Source: Clostridia bacterium | GTDB lineage: Bacteria; Bacillota; Clostridia; Oscillospirales; Acutalibacteraceae | DNA: 64,000 bases | Assembly (NCBI GenBank): GCA_017546665.1 | Contig: JAFYSE010000039.1 | Location: forward strand, 21,065-85,064 | Direction: 5' to 3' | Shown here: positions 1 through 9,006 of the stretch, one piece after another | How positions within the stretch are numbered: position 1 is the first letter of the stretch | Layout: each line of letters starts with the position of its first letter | Notes under the pieces: generated by a model | Told to the model about the DNA's origin: nothing | Seen by the model: only the letters and a program-made list of their open reading frames with translations | Database searches by the model: none | Position numbers and translations under genes: made by a program

Positions 1-867
1 AACGCAAGAACTTTCAAGGTTGAAGGTAAACGTTCTGATAAGAAGTTTCCATTAAAATCACCTGAGATTTCAAGAGAAGTTGGTGGAGCAATTTTAAGTA
101 AATTCCCACATCTCAGGGTTGATGTTAAGAACCCTGATATTCTTGTTACTATTGAAATCAGAGAAAAGTTCGCATTTATTCGTGGTAATCAGACAAAGGG
201 TGCAGGTGGTATGCCAACAGGTACAGCCGGAAAATCTGCAATCCTTATTTCAGGTGGTATTGATAGTCCCGTTGCTGCATATATGATGGCAAAGCGTGGT
301 CTTGTACTTAATGCAATTCATTTTGCATCTCCACCATATACATCACCACAATCTGAAGAAAAGGTACACAACCTTCTTCGCAAGGTTTCAAGATACAGTG
401 GTAATATCTGTTTGCTTACTGTTGGATTTACTGAAATTCAAGAAGAAATTAGGGATAAATGTCCCGAAGATTTATTTACACTTATTATGCGTCGTTTTAT
501 GATGAGAATTTCACAACGCATCGCAGAAAAGGAAGATTGCAAAGCACTAATAACAGGTGAAAGTCTTGGTCAGGTTGCAAGTCAGACATTGAATGCCCTG
601 ACTTGTACTGACGCAGTAGTTTCTATGCCTGTTTTCAGACCTTTGATTGGTCTTGATAAGGATGAAATAATTAAGGTTTCAAGAAAAATTGATACTTTTG
701 ATATTTCAATAGAGCCTTATGAGGATTGTTGTACCGTGTTTACTCCTAAACACCCGAAAACAAAACCACAGATTTCAATGATTGAAGCAGCAGAACAAGC
801 ACTTGATATTGAAGGCTTAATTGAAAGAGCAATAGAAAACACAACAATAAAAAATATTTGTTTTTAG
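1..867 (+). CDS. thiI: tRNA 4-thiouridine synthase ThiI (5' end outside window)
   Basis: The open frame runs from base 1 without a start, so the N-terminus is missing. The visible part begins in the THUMP RNA-binding region (KSPEISREVGGAIL, FPHLRVDVKNPD) and continues into the ATP-pyrophosphatase domain with the PP-loop SGGIDSPVA at about 244-270. ThiI adenylates U8 of tRNA and transfers sulfur, and in many bacteria also serves thiazole synthesis. The protein ends after CCTVFTPKHPKTKP and has no rhodanese domain, as is usual in Firmicutes. The sulfur-donating cysteine desulfurase would be expected just upstream, outside the window. Identification is secure; only the start is unknown. Confidence 0.96.
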   Translation, partial: NARTFKVEGKRSDKKFPLKSPEISREVGGAILSKFPHLRVDVKNPDILVTIEIREKFAFIRGNQTKGAGGMPTGTAGKSAILISGGIDSPVAAYMMAKRGLVLNAIHFASPPYTSPQSEEKVHNLLRKVSRYSGNICLLTVGFTEIQEEIRDKCPEDLFTLIMRRFMMRISQRIAEKEDCKALITGESLGQVASQTLNALTCTDAVVSMPVFRPLIGLDKDEIIKVSRKIDTFDISIEPYEDCCTVFTPKHPKTKPQISMIEAAEQALDIEGLIERAIENTTIKNICF

Positions 868-884
868 AATAAATAGTAGGTGAA

Positions 885-1820
885 ATGATGGATAACAAAA
901 AGAAGATAGTTAAAACGGTAGTATTAGTAATTTGTGTTCTTGTATTTCTTGTTTCAGCAGGATTTATAGGATGGCATCTTTACGATAATTATAAAAATGA
1001 TAAAAATCTTGATGATTTGCGTGACCAGGTAACAGAGCCAACAACAGCTGAGACTATTATAATTGAAGAGGCAAAGCCTGATTATTCAGATATTGTTGCG
1101 AAGAACGATGAAACCGTTGGTTGGATAACAATTCCCGGTACTAACATTAATCACCCAGTATTGCAACATCCGGATGACGCTAATTACCCTGCAAGTGGGA
1201 ATTATTATCTGAAACACACTTTTGAAAAAACATATTCAATATATGGTGCTATCTATATGGACTACCGTAACGATGCAGTTGACCTTGATGCAAACACAAT
1301 CATTCATGGTCATAATGGTTACAACGGTACAAATTTCTCTGACCTTGCTGAATACGATGATATTGAATTTTACAAGGAACACCCTATTATCGAATTCAAT
1401 ACTCTTGAAAAGTATTATAAATGGAAGATTTATGCAGTGTTTATTACAAATGCGGAAAAGAAAGATGACAATGGTTATGTATTCAACTATGTTTATCCTT
1501 ATTTGGAAGGAGAAAACTTTGAGGGCTATTTAAACGAGATTAACAAGCGTTCTCTTTATACTACAGGCGTTGATATCAGAGAAGGTGACAAGTTGCTTAC
1601 ACTTTCAACTTGCTGCAGAAATCTTGACATCACATCAAAGCACGAAAATGTGAGAATTGTTGTTGTTGCTCGTGCCGTAAGATACGGAGAAGATGAAACA
1701 GTTGATGTTTCAAAGGCGTATGTAAATGAAAATCCAAAGTATCCACAGCTTTATTACAGAAAATACGGACTTGTTAATCCATATAAAAATGATGAACATT
1801 GGTATCCAAGGGAGGGATAA
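885..1820 (+). CDS. class B sortase, first of a tandem pair
   Basis: A 311-residue membrane-anchored sortase-family transpeptidase. One N-terminal membrane segment lies at about residues 8-31, followed by a short linker and an extracytoplasmic sortase domain. Catalytic residues are all visible: His143 in IHGHNG, Cys243 in the class B signature TLSTC, and Arg257 in NVRIVVVAR. Sortases cut a sorting motif and attach the protein to the cell wall or to pilin. Two ATGs are adjacent (885 and 888); the Shine-Dalgarno TAGGTGA suits either. A second sortase follows directly. No substrate with a recognisable LPxTG or NPxTN-type motif was found in the window. Confidence 0.93.
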   Translation: MMDNKKKIVKTVVLVICVLVFLVSAGFIGWHLYDNYKNDKNLDDLRDQVTEPTTAETIIIEEAKPDYSDIVAKNDETVGWITIPGTNINHPVLQHPDDANYPASGNYYLKHTFEKTYSIYGAIYMDYRNDAVDLDANTIIHGHNGYNGTNFSDLAEYDDIEFYKEHPIIEFNTLEKYYKWKIYAVFITNAEKKDDNGYVFNYVYPYLEGENFEGYLNEINKRSLYTTGVDIREGDKLLTLSTCCRNLDITSKHENVRIVVVARAVRYGEDETVDVSKAYVNENPKYPQLYYRKYGLVNPYKNDEHWYPREG

Positions 1821-3050
1821 TTGCAAATGGATAATAAAGAAATAAATAATGAGGCTTTGTCATTTGATGACTTAAAGAAACAGTTGGGAATGACAGGCAC
1901 AGAGGGAAAAAGGAAAATTGCAACTTCCCAAAAGGCTCCCGAAAAACCCTCGGAAATCAATGAAACTGAAGGCGGTTTTGTTGACATTACGGCACAGTTT
2001 GTAAATACGGACGAGGATGAACCTGAACAGAATAACGAAAAACCAGTTGAACCACCAAAACCACCTGTAAAGAAGCGAGTTAAGACATTTAACGAGATTT
2101 TTTCAGATGCAATTAAGGCTGTTCTACCTTCAAAGGAAGATAGTGCAAAGGAAAAAATGAGAAAAGTGGTTATGGATATTTCTATAGTTGCCATCGTTTG
2201 TTGCTTGTTTGCATTTATTGATTACTTTGGTGAATATCGTACTCAGGTAAGCATTCGTAATGACTTGCAAGGACAAATTATCAATACCGATGGAATGAAT
2301 GATAATCAATATAACGAAGCTTGGAAAGACCTTTATGCGAAATTCCCTAACATGAACTTTCCTACCGGAATGAAAGCAGACTATGCATATCTCTACGCTG
2401 CAAACCAGGATTTTGTAGGTTGGTTGAAGATAGAAAATACAAGCCTCGATATTCAGATTGTACAAAGCACGAATAATGAGTATTATCTTAAGCGTGACTT
2501 CTATAAGAATTCAAACCGATATGGTTGTCCGTATGTTGATTATAGAAATAACACAAAAGAACTTGATGATAACACTTTGATTTATGGACATCACATGAGT
2601 GACGGAAGCCTGTTTTCAAACCTTGATGGTTATAAAACTCTTGAAGGATACAAAAAGTCACCTATAATCAATTTTAGTACGTTGTATCAAGATTATCAGT
2701 TCAAAGTTTTCGCTGTTTTTCTTTCAACTTCAAGTCCTTCAACTGATAATGGTTTTAACTATATGATTACGGATTTCGCATCGGATGAAAGGTTCACAAG
2801 TTTTATAAATGAAGTAAGACTTAGAAGTATAATAAATACAAACGTAACTGTTAATGCGAACGACAAGATTATTACCCTTGTAACATGTTCACGTGATTTT
2901 GATGATGCAAGACTTGTTGTAATGGGAAGATTAGTTCGTGATAACGAAAGTGCAGAGGTTGATGTTAGCAGTGCAACTCTTAATCCTCAGCCAAAATATC
3001 CACAAGCGTGGTATGACAAAAAGGGTAAAGAAAACCCTTATGCAAACTAA
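1821..3050 (+). CDS. class B sortase-like protein with long cytoplasmic stem
   Basis: About 409 residues. Residues 1-115 are a charged, proline-rich cytoplasmic region with a KPVEPPKPPVKK stretch, a single membrane segment spans about 116-136, and the sortase domain follows. The triad is present: His257 in IYGHHM, Cys356 in TLVTC (class B normally reads TLSTC) and Arg364 in DARLVV. The start is ambiguous: TTG at 1821 lies 5 bases after GGAGG, while ATG at 1827 lies 11 bases after it. It follows the first sortase with no gap, so the two are very likely co-transcribed. The long cytoplasmic stem distinguishes it from its neighbour and could bind another protein (inference). Confidence 0.9.
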   Translation: MQMDNKEINNEALSFDDLKKQLGMTGTEGKRKIATSQKAPEKPSEINETEGGFVDITAQFVNTDEDEPEQNNEKPVEPPKPPVKKRVKTFNEIFSDAIKAVLPSKEDSAKEKMRKVVMDISIVAIVCCLFAFIDYFGEYRTQVSIRNDLQGQIINTDGMNDNQYNEAWKDLYAKFPNMNFPTGMKADYAYLYAANQDFVGWLKIENTSLDIQIVQSTNNEYYLKRDFYKNSNRYGCPYVDYRNNTKELDDNTLIYGHHMSDGSLFSNLDGYKTLEGYKKSPIINFSTLYQDYQFKVFAVFLSTSSPSTDNGFNYMITDFASDERFTSFINEVRLRSIINTNVTVNANDKIITLVTCSRDFDDARLVVMGRLVRDNESAEVDVSSATLNPQPKYPQAWYDKKGKENPYAN

Positions 3051-3091
3051 TTATTGACTAAAAATATGGGATAAAGAGAGGAATGTGCATA

Positions 3092-5185
3092 ATGAGGGCA
3101 AGATTATTGTCGCTAAATGTTGACAAGAGCATGTCTTTTACACGTTTTCAAGCACGTTTGGTAAGTAGCCTTAATCTATATATAGATGATGATTTAGGTA
3201 CTGAGCAGTTTGAAGATATTAGAGCAATGTTTATGGCATTACAAAATGCCTTAGAAAATGATGAATTAATTATTACTGTTGTAGATAGTAGAAATTATAT
3301 CAGATACAAAAATGCTTTAATTCAAGCATTCGGAAATGAAGCTGAGCAGAATTCTGCAGTTTTAAATAAAATTGAAACTGTTGATGAGTTGGATGATAAG
3401 CGTAAAAAGGCTTTTTCAACTTTCCCAGCAGCAGCAACAGTTTTTGTATCTGATGACGGCTTCTATTCAGGTTTCGGATTAGAAAACGGTTCTCAATGTG
3501 TGTTGTGTCTTCCTATTGATAACAACAGAATCGATAAAATATTGCGAGATGGAGTAATTCCATTTTTGAACAATACTTTTGGTTCTCAGGTTAAGGACGA
3601 TAACAAGACAGAAACAAGAAAGATTAATACTGAAAAAGTAGAAATTGCAGTAGAAAGAATTTTAAAATCAAAGTCAGTAGTTGCAATTAACGGAACAAAG
3701 AACGCGGAAGTTTTAAAGAGCTGTGGCGACACGGTTAAGGGTTTTAATAACGCTTTTATTTTCACACCACACGTGGAAGATAAGGGTAATGTAAATGTGA
3801 CTGAATATACTGCACAACTTGCTAAGGTGAGTCTTGATTTATCTTCTGCAAATATTGGTGCTTGTATAAGTGATATTTATAATACAGGTGAAGTTAAGTA
3901 TATTTGTATTGCAGTTGCAAGTGAACAATCTGCAGTTGTGAGAAAGCTTTATATGTCAGATAATGAAACTGATTATGAGTTTGTTGAAAGTGCAGCTCTT
4001 GAACTTGTTGAACTTATTGGTGAAAAAGCGATAGGCTTACGTAGTGTTGGAATTGAAATAACAGACGAACCGGCAGTTGAAAATGTAATAACAGAAAAAG
4101 ATAAGAAACCTGCAGGTAAAAAGCCGTTAGTTGTTCTTGCTATAATTCTTGGTATTGTTGTTGTCTTGAGTGCTGTTTTAGGTGTTATTTACAAGACACA
4201 GGGTGAAAATGGTGAGTTAGGCAATTTCTTGAGTTCCATCTTTGATAAACAAGAGGAACAAACAACTAATCCTGAAAATACAACGGAGAAACCAACTATT
4301 GACGCTCCGGTTGTAGAAACGAAGGGTAAATTAAAGTTTTCAGATTTCATTGTAAATGAATACTTGAATTCACCATATTCAACCTTGGTATCAAAAGATA
4401 ATCCACCTGAGTTTATCACTGTTAATGGTAAGCAGATGGATGCTAAGGAAGCAATAGCAAGGATTATTACAGCGGAAATTGATATAAATAATTATTCTGT
4501 TGAAGCTGTTAAAGCACAGGCAGTGGCAATATATAGTTCACTTAAATACAGAAATAATGGCTTTGTAATTGCCGGGGTTGAAATTAGTGAAGTATATCCG
4601 GATGAGGTTAAATTAGCGGTAGATTCAGTATTTGGTGAATATATTGCTTATAAAAATAAAGTTGCATTAGCGCCATATCACAAGGTGTCTGCTAATCAGA
4701 CAATGGATGTATCAGACTATTTGCCACATCTTAAAAGTGTAAAAGTTGACGGCTATCCTGATATGTCTGCAAAGGATTATAAGACAGTACTTGAGTATTC
4801 TGGCGGGGATGTTAAAGGTGCTTTGTTACAGTATGACAGTTCACTTAAACTTTCAGATAATCCTAGCAGATGGATTGTTGTTAACGACCACGACGGCGCT
4901 GTCTCAAGTGAAGCAGGATACGCTATCTCTGTTAATGTTGGTGACGTAGAATTAGATGGTCTGTCATTCAGAGCGAAGTTTGTTGGTGAAGCACTCTTGC
5001 CATCACATTGTTTCCAGATTGAGTATAACTCTGTGAAGGATGTATTTGTTGTTACTACATATGGTCAGGGCTATGGTATTGGAATGAGCCTTGCCGGTGC
5101 AAAATATATGGCTGATAATGGTGCGGGTTACAAGGATATCCTTACAAAGTATTATTCAGATATTACAATAGTTAAAGAGGGGTAA
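3092..5185 (+). CDS. CinA-like/SpoIID-domain bitopic membrane protein
   Basis: A 697-residue protein with one internal membrane segment (about 344-366). The C-terminal, outside part carries a SpoIID/LytB domain: TAEIDINNYSVEAVKAQAVA contains the glutamate equivalent to the SpoIID catalytic residue, and GYGIGMSLAGAKYMADNGAG matches the family end motif. The N-terminal cytoplasmic part resembles a degenerate CinA: about 105-165 recalls its MoCF-like domain (FSTFPAAATVF, VLCLPIDNNRIDKI, VIPFL) and 180-315 its PncC-like domain (NIGACISDIY, YICIAVASEQ, AALELVELI). The Shine-Dalgarno AGAGAGG favours ATG 3092 over ATG 3083. SpoIID enzymes are lytic transglycosylases on denuded glycans; the role beside sortases is unknown. 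Confidence 0.8.
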   Translation: MRARLLSLNVDKSMSFTRFQARLVSSLNLYIDDDLGTEQFEDIRAMFMALQNALENDELIITVVDSRNYIRYKNALIQAFGNEAEQNSAVLNKIETVDELDDKRKKAFSTFPAAATVFVSDDGFYSGFGLENGSQCVLCLPIDNNRIDKILRDGVIPFLNNTFGSQVKDDNKTETRKINTEKVEIAVERILKSKSVVAINGTKNAEVLKSCGDTVKGFNNAFIFTPHVEDKGNVNVTEYTAQLAKVSLDLSSANIGACISDIYNTGEVKYICIAVASEQSAVVRKLYMSDNETDYEFVESAALELVELIGEKAIGLRSVGIEITDEPAVENVITEKDKKPAGKKPLVVLAIILGIVVVLSAVLGVIYKTQGENGELGNFLSSIFDKQEEQTTNPENTTEKPTIDAPVVETKGKLKFSDFIVNEYLNSPYSTLVSKDNPPEFITVNGKQMDAKEAIARIITAEIDINNYSVEAVKAQAVAIYSSLKYRNNGFVIAGVEISEVYPDEVKLAVDSVFGEYIAYKNKVALAPYHKVSANQTMDVSDYLPHLKSVKVDGYPDMSAKDYKTVLEYSGGDVKGALLQYDSSLKLSDNPSRWIVVNDHDGAVSSEAGYAISVNVGDVELDGLSFRAKFVGEALLPSHCFQIEYNSVKDVFVVTTYGQGYGIGMSLAGAKYMADNGAGYKDILTKYYSDITIVKEG

Positions 5186-5188
5186 AAA

Positions 5189-6208
5189 ATGACTATTTTA
5201 GTTACAGGCGGAGCAGGTTTTATTGGCTCTCACACATGTGTTGAACTTTTAAATGCAGGTTATGATATTGTAATTGTAGATAACCTTTACAATTCAAGCG
5301 AAAAATCACTTGGCAGAGTTAAGGAATTAACAGGTAAGGATTTTTCATTCTATCCTTATGATATCCGTGATAAAGAGAATATGAGAAAGGTTTTTGAAAA
5401 CCACAAAATTGATGCTTGTATTCACTTTGCAGGTCTTAAAGCAGTTGGTGAAAGCTGCAGAGAACCACTTATGTATTATGATAATAATATTGGTGGCACT
5501 TTAGCTCTTTGTGAAGTTATGGCCGAATATGGTTGCAAGAAGATTGTTTTCAGTTCGTCTGCAACAGTATATGGTAATAGCAATATTTCACCACTTAAAG
5601 AGGATATGAAAACAGGTGGTACAACAAATCCTTATGGTACAACAAAGTATATGATTGAAATTATTCTTGATGATTTCCATAAGGCAGATAAGGATTGGGG
5701 CGTAACACTTCTTCGTTATTTCAATCCAATTGGTGCGCATAAGAGCGGAAGAATTGGTGAAAATCCAAATGGTATTCCAAACAACCTTATGCCTTACATA
5801 ACACAGGTTGCAATCGGTAAATTGCCATATCTTAATGTTTTTGGTGATGATTATAACACTCATGACGGTACAGGTGTAAGAGACTATATTCACGTTGTTG
5901 ACCTTGCTCTTGGTCATGTTAAGGCAGTTGATAAGATTCTTAGGGACGAACCTGCTGTTAACGTATATAACCTTGGTACAGGTATCGGATATAGCGTTCT
6001 TGACATTGTTAAGGCATTTGAACAGGCTTCAGGGCAAAAGATTGAATATAAAATTGCACCCCGTCGTCCCGGTGACCTTGATGTTTGTTATTCAGATGCA
6101 ACAAAGGCACTTAACGAACTTGGATGGAAAGCAGAGCGTGGACTTCTTGAAATGTGCGAGGATTCTTGGAGATGGCAGAGCAATAATCCAAATGGATTTG
6201 ATGAATAA
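5189..6208 (+). CDS. galE: UDP-glucose 4-epimerase
   Basis: GalE interconverts UDP-glucose and UDP-galactose with NAD as tightly bound cofactor, in the cytoplasm. The 339-residue protein has the Rossmann motif TGGAGFIGS at the N-terminus, the SSSATVYG strand carrying the catalytic Ser/Thr, and the YxxxK pair in YGTTK. The length is normal. It starts 3 bases after the preceding SpoIID-type gene with a strong AGAGGGG site, so it belongs to the same transcript. It would supply UDP-galactose for envelope glycans or feed galactose into glycolysis together with the GH27 alpha-galactosidase and phosphoglucomutase elsewhere in the window (inference). Confidence 0.97.
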   Translation: MTILVTGGAGFIGSHTCVELLNAGYDIVIVDNLYNSSEKSLGRVKELTGKDFSFYPYDIRDKENMRKVFENHKIDACIHFAGLKAVGESCREPLMYYDNNIGGTLALCEVMAEYGCKKIVFSSSATVYGNSNISPLKEDMKTGGTTNPYGTTKYMIEIILDDFHKADKDWGVTLLRYFNPIGAHKSGRIGENPNGIPNNLMPYITQVAIGKLPYLNVFGDDYNTHDGTGVRDYIHVVDLALGHVKAVDKILRDEPAVNVYNLGTGIGYSVLDIVKAFEQASGQKIEYKIAPRRPGDLDVCYSDATKALNELGWKAERGLLEMCEDSWRWQSNNPNGFDE

Positions 6209-6234
6209 TTAAAATATTGCAAAGGGTGATTTTT

Positions 6235-6801
6235 GTGAAAAGAGGTTTAATTGTTATTGTTGCAATAGTTGCAGTAATTGCAATTATTGGCGGAAGTTTG
6301 ATTTCAACATATAATAATCTTGTTGATAAACAAGCAAATGTTGAAAACAAAGAAGCAGAGATTCAGGTTTATTTGCAACGTCGTGCAGACTTGATTCCTA
6401 ACCTTGTTAACACTGTTAAGGCTTATGCTGAACACGAAGAAGGTGTTTATACTGCACTTGCAGAAGCACGAGCAAAACTCAATTCTGCATCTAATACTGA
6501 GGAATTCAATGAGGCGAATGAGAGCTTTGAATGGGCACTTTCAAGACTTTTAGTTGTGGTAGAAAATTATCCTGAACTTCAAGCTGACAAGAATTTTATT
6601 GCGTTACAAGACCAACTTGAAGGTACTGAAAACAGAATTGCAACAGCAAGAAAAGATTATAATGATGCTGCAACGGATTATAATGCAACAATAAAAAAAT
6701 TCCCAAATGTTATTTTTGCAGGAATTCTTGGATTTGAAGAAGCAGTGTTGTATGAGGCTTTAGATACATCACAGTTTGCACCAATAGTTAATTTTGATTA
6801 A
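6235..6801 (+). CDS. LemA family membrane protein
   Basis: 188 residues from GTG 6235, chosen because AAAGGGTGA sits just upstream of it; an earlier in-frame TTG at 6217 has no such site. A single N-terminal membrane helix (GLIVIVAIVAVIAIIGG) is followed by a helical extracytoplasmic domain with the LemA signature YLQRRADLIPNLVNTV. LemA proteins are bitopic proteins of poorly defined function that are very often encoded beside TPM/YgcG proteins, as here, and are thought to help envelope maintenance. The family call is secure, the molecular role is not known. Confidence 0.94.
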   Translation: MKRGLIVIVAIVAVIAIIGGSLISTYNNLVDKQANVENKEAEIQVYLQRRADLIPNLVNTVKAYAEHEEGVYTALAEARAKLNSASNTEEFNEANESFEWALSRLLVVVENYPELQADKNFIALQDQLEGTENRIATARKDYNDAATDYNATIKKFPNVIFAGILGFEEAVLYEALDTSQFAPIVNFD

Positions 6802-6810
6802 TAAAAAGCT

Positions 6811-7650
6811 ATGAAAAAGATATTTGCATTATTTAGTGTTGTTATTTTAATACTCTCATTGTCTTTTTCATCTTTTGCTATTGACATTCCTAAGCCAACA
6901 AACGATTTCTTTGTTAACGATTTTGCGAATGTAATTAGTGAAGAAGATGAAGCACAAATAATGAAAATTGGTGCTGATTTGTACGAACAAACACAGGCAC
7001 AGATTGTTGTAGTAACGGTTGAATCTTTAGATGGCTACAATGTGGATGAATATGCCTTGGAACTTGGTCGTGAGTGGGGAGTAGGTAGTAAAGAAACCAA
7101 CAATGGTGTTGTTTTATTGCTTTCTGTATCTGACAGAGAAGTAACAATTCAGGTTGGTTATGGTCTTGAGGGCTGTGTTACCGATGCAAAATCTGGAGAA
7201 ATTCTTGATGCTTATGCTATTCCATATTTGAAAAATAATAATTTTTCAACGGGACTTACTGAGGCATATAAAGCAATTACAATGGTTGTATGTAATGAGT
7301 ATGGTGCTGAGTTGAATCCTGATTATCAGATAGATAATTATGATACTTATGAAACATATACTGATGACTATGTCGAAGATGTTATTGGTGGACTTATTAT
7401 TGTAATTGTATCTATCTTTATGTTAGTAATAATGAGAATAATAATAAAGAAAATCGGTGATGACTCAAATCATGGCGATGGCTCAAATTACGGTGGCGGA
7501 GGATATAGTGGTAACACTCGTTACGGAGGATATAGTGGTCCTACCGGTGGGGGTTTCTCCGTAGGCGGTTCGCGTGGTGGCTTCTCTGGCGGAGGATTCC
7601 GCGGTGGCGGTGGCTCCTTTGGTGGTGGCGGTGCCTCAAGAGGTTTTTAG
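6811..7650 (+). CDS. TPM domain (YgcG family) secreted/membrane protein
   Basis: 279 residues: a signal peptide (to about 23, ending SSFA), a TPM domain (about 30-155, starting FFVNDFANVISEEDEAQI and including NNGVVLLLSVSDREVTIQVGYG), a membrane helix near 194-213 and a long glycine-rich tail (GGGGYSG, GGGFRGGGGSFGGGG). This is the typical YgcG layout. It follows lemA by 9 bases and almost lacks a Shine-Dalgarno sequence (ATAAAAAGCT), suggesting translational coupling to lemA. TPM domains have been proposed to act as phosphatases or in repair of photosystem II in plants; the bacterial role of this LemA-TPM pair is unsettled. Confidence 0.92.
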   Translation: MKKIFALFSVVILILSLSFSSFAIDIPKPTNDFFVNDFANVISEEDEAQIMKIGADLYEQTQAQIVVVTVESLDGYNVDEYALELGREWGVGSKETNNGVVLLLSVSDREVTIQVGYGLEGCVTDAKSGEILDAYAIPYLKNNNFSTGLTEAYKAITMVVCNEYGAELNPDYQIDNYDTYETYTDDYVEDVIGGLIIVIVSIFMLVIMRIIIKKIGDDSNHGDGSNYGGGGYSGNTRYGGYSGPTGGGFSVGGSRGGFSGGGFRGGGGSFGGGGASRGF

Positions 7651-7653
7651 AAT

Positions 7654-8241
7654 ATGAGAGTATTTGACTTTGACAATACCATTTATGATGGTGAAAGTAT
7701 AATGGACGTTTTTCTTTACTTTTTGAAGAAAGATTTTAAGACAATCGTTCGTTATGCCCCAAAATTCATAAGGGATTTTATTCGTTATAAATTTGATAAA
7801 ATTACTGTTGATGAAGCAATGGCAAGTTATGGCGAAGCCTTCAAAGAGTATTGCCAAAAATATGAAAATATTTATAGCGAATTTGAACTTTTCTGGAATA
7901 TTAATGAAAAGAAAGTAAAAAAGTTTTATTTTGATATTCAAGATGAAGAAGATATTGTTGTTTCAGGTTGTCCATATTGTCTGTTAAAGATAATATGCGA
8001 TAGAATTGGTATCAAGCATTATATAGGCTCTGATATTGACCCTATAAAAGGCGAAATCAACAGTATCTGCTATAAAGAACATAAATTAGATGTTTTTCAT
8101 TTAGTTTATGGTGATGTTATCATTGATGATTTTTATACAGACTCAATGGCTGATAAGCCTATGATGGATATATCAAAAAATGTCTTTATGGTTAAGGGTG
8201 ATAAAATTACTCAAATAAAAAAAGACGGTGTTACAATTTAA
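7654..8241 (+). CDS. HAD superfamily (subclass IB-like) phosphatase
   Basis: 195 residues. Motif I is DFDNT at the very N-terminus (nucleophile Asp4, general acid Asp6), and a late motif, FYTDSMADKPMM, matches the metal-binding end of SerB-like HAD enzymes. A helical cap region (about 15-90, YFLKKDFKTIVRYAPKFIRDFI) lies between motif I and VVSGCP, the probable motif II. The substrate cannot be read from the sequence; related small IB phosphatases act on phosphoserine, phosphoethanolamine or sugar phosphates. It starts 3 bases after the TPM gene, with AGAGG upstream, and ends directly before the RNase P RNA gene. Confidence 0.78.
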   Translation: MRVFDFDNTIYDGESIMDVFLYFLKKDFKTIVRYAPKFIRDFIRYKFDKITVDEAMASYGEAFKEYCQKYENIYSEFELFWNINEKKVKKFYFDIQDEEDIVVSGCPYCLLKIICDRIGIKHYIGSDIDPIKGEINSICYKEHKLDVFHLVYGDVIIDDFYTDSMADKPMMDISKNVFMVKGDKITQIKKDGVTI

Positions 8242-8248
8242 TATTAAT

Positions 8249-8573
8249 GAGTAGGTTGGGCAGTTGCGTAAGTTTTTACTTATGAGGAAAGTCCGAGCAT
8301 CATACAGCAGGGTAACGGCTAACGGCCGCCGAGGGTGACCTTAGGGAAAGTGCATAGAGAATAACCGCCGTTTTAACGGTAAGGGTGGAAAGGCGAGGTA
8401 AGAGCTCACCAGCGTTGCAGAGATGCAACGGCTGAGCAAACCCTACCCGATGCAACATCGACTGGAGTTGTCAGCTGGGCAGATACTCCGACGGATGGCT
8501 AGAGGCTCATAGCAATATGTGTCGCAGATAGATAATTGCCTTAAACGACAGAACTCGGCTTACAGATTTACTC
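8249..8573 (+). ncRNA. rnpB: RNase P RNA (bacterial class A-like)
   Basis: The catalytic RNA that removes 5' leaders of pre-tRNAs. The conserved core is easy to read: GAGGAAAGTCCGAGC near the 5' end, a central GGTAAGGGTGGAAAGGCGAGG segment with AGAGCTCACCAG, GCAAACCCTACCC, and the closing ACAGAACTCGGCTTACAG. The ends pair as P1 (GAGTA at 8249 with TACTC ending at 8573). The P15 loop motif GGTGGAAAGG and the 3' consensus leave no doubt on the family. It lies in the short gap between the HAD gene and its own terminator. A promoter could not be fixed; a TACAAT box at 8232 is a weak candidate. Confidence 0.97.
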
Positions 8574-8585
8574 ATTTTTATAATT

Positions 8586-8613
8586 CAGGGTGCCTTTAGC
8601 ACCCTGTTTTTCG
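8586..8613 (+). terminator. intrinsic terminator of rnpB
   Basis: A perfect 8-bp stem (CAGGGTGC, 8586-8593, with GCACCCTG, 8599-8606), a 5-base loop and a T-rich tail (TTTTTC) directly after the RNase P RNA. Confidence 0.95.
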
Positions 8614-8615
8614 TC

Positions 8616-8645
8616 TTAACAAATCAATTAAACGAATCGTATAAT
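8616..8645 (+). promoter_or_regulatory. SigA-type promoter of the small membrane protein-recD2 unit
   Basis: TTAACA at 8616-8621, an 18-base spacer and TATAAT at 8640-8645. The box lies right after the rnpB terminator and 17 bases before the first start codon, so it probably drives both the 114-residue protein and recD2. Confidence 0.6.
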
Positions 8646-8661
8646 ATATCGAGGTGTTTTT

Positions 8662-9006
8662 ATGTTTGATGCATTTATATGGTCCGTTTTTATGTTCTTG
8701 ATATTATTGGGAACGGTTGCAATTTGCTACATAATTATGTTAAAATTATTACTGCCAAAAAGCGATGGGGATTATTATATTTTAATTCCGTGTTGTAGCA
8801 ATACAACCAAGGTTCTCGAAAAGGCATATTCTGCCCAATTAAAACTATGTTTGTTGGGTGAAGGTTTACATGGAAAAGTAATTATTCTTGATTGCGGAAT
8901 TACAGATGATGAAAAAGAAGAATTAGAAGAAATTTATAAGGAATGTAATGAAATTTACTGCATTAAGCAGGATGAAATAAAGGAATTTTTTGATGGAAGA
9001 ATTTGA
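8662..9006 (+). CDS. small single-pass membrane protein of unknown function
   Basis: I do not recognise this 114-residue protein. A long hydrophobic helix covers about residues 6-34 (IWSVFMFLILLGTVAICYIIM), followed by a soluble part with a possible beta-strand/helix pattern (YYILIPCCSNT, KVIILDCGIT) and an acidic, cysteine-containing end (EEIYKECNEIYCIKQDEIKEF). Start ATG 8662 has GAGGTG 8 bases upstream. Its end overlaps the start of recD2 by 14 bases, implying coupled translation. The soluble part may have a small Rossmann-like or thioredoxin-like fold, but no motif proves this. Real coding is likely given the promoter, start site and overlap. Confidence 0.75.
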   Translation: MFDAFIWSVFMFLILLGTVAICYIIMLKLLLPKSDGDYYILIPCCSNTTKVLEKAYSAQLKLCLLGEGLHGKVIILDCGITDDEKEELEEIYKECNEIYCIKQDEIKEFFDGRI

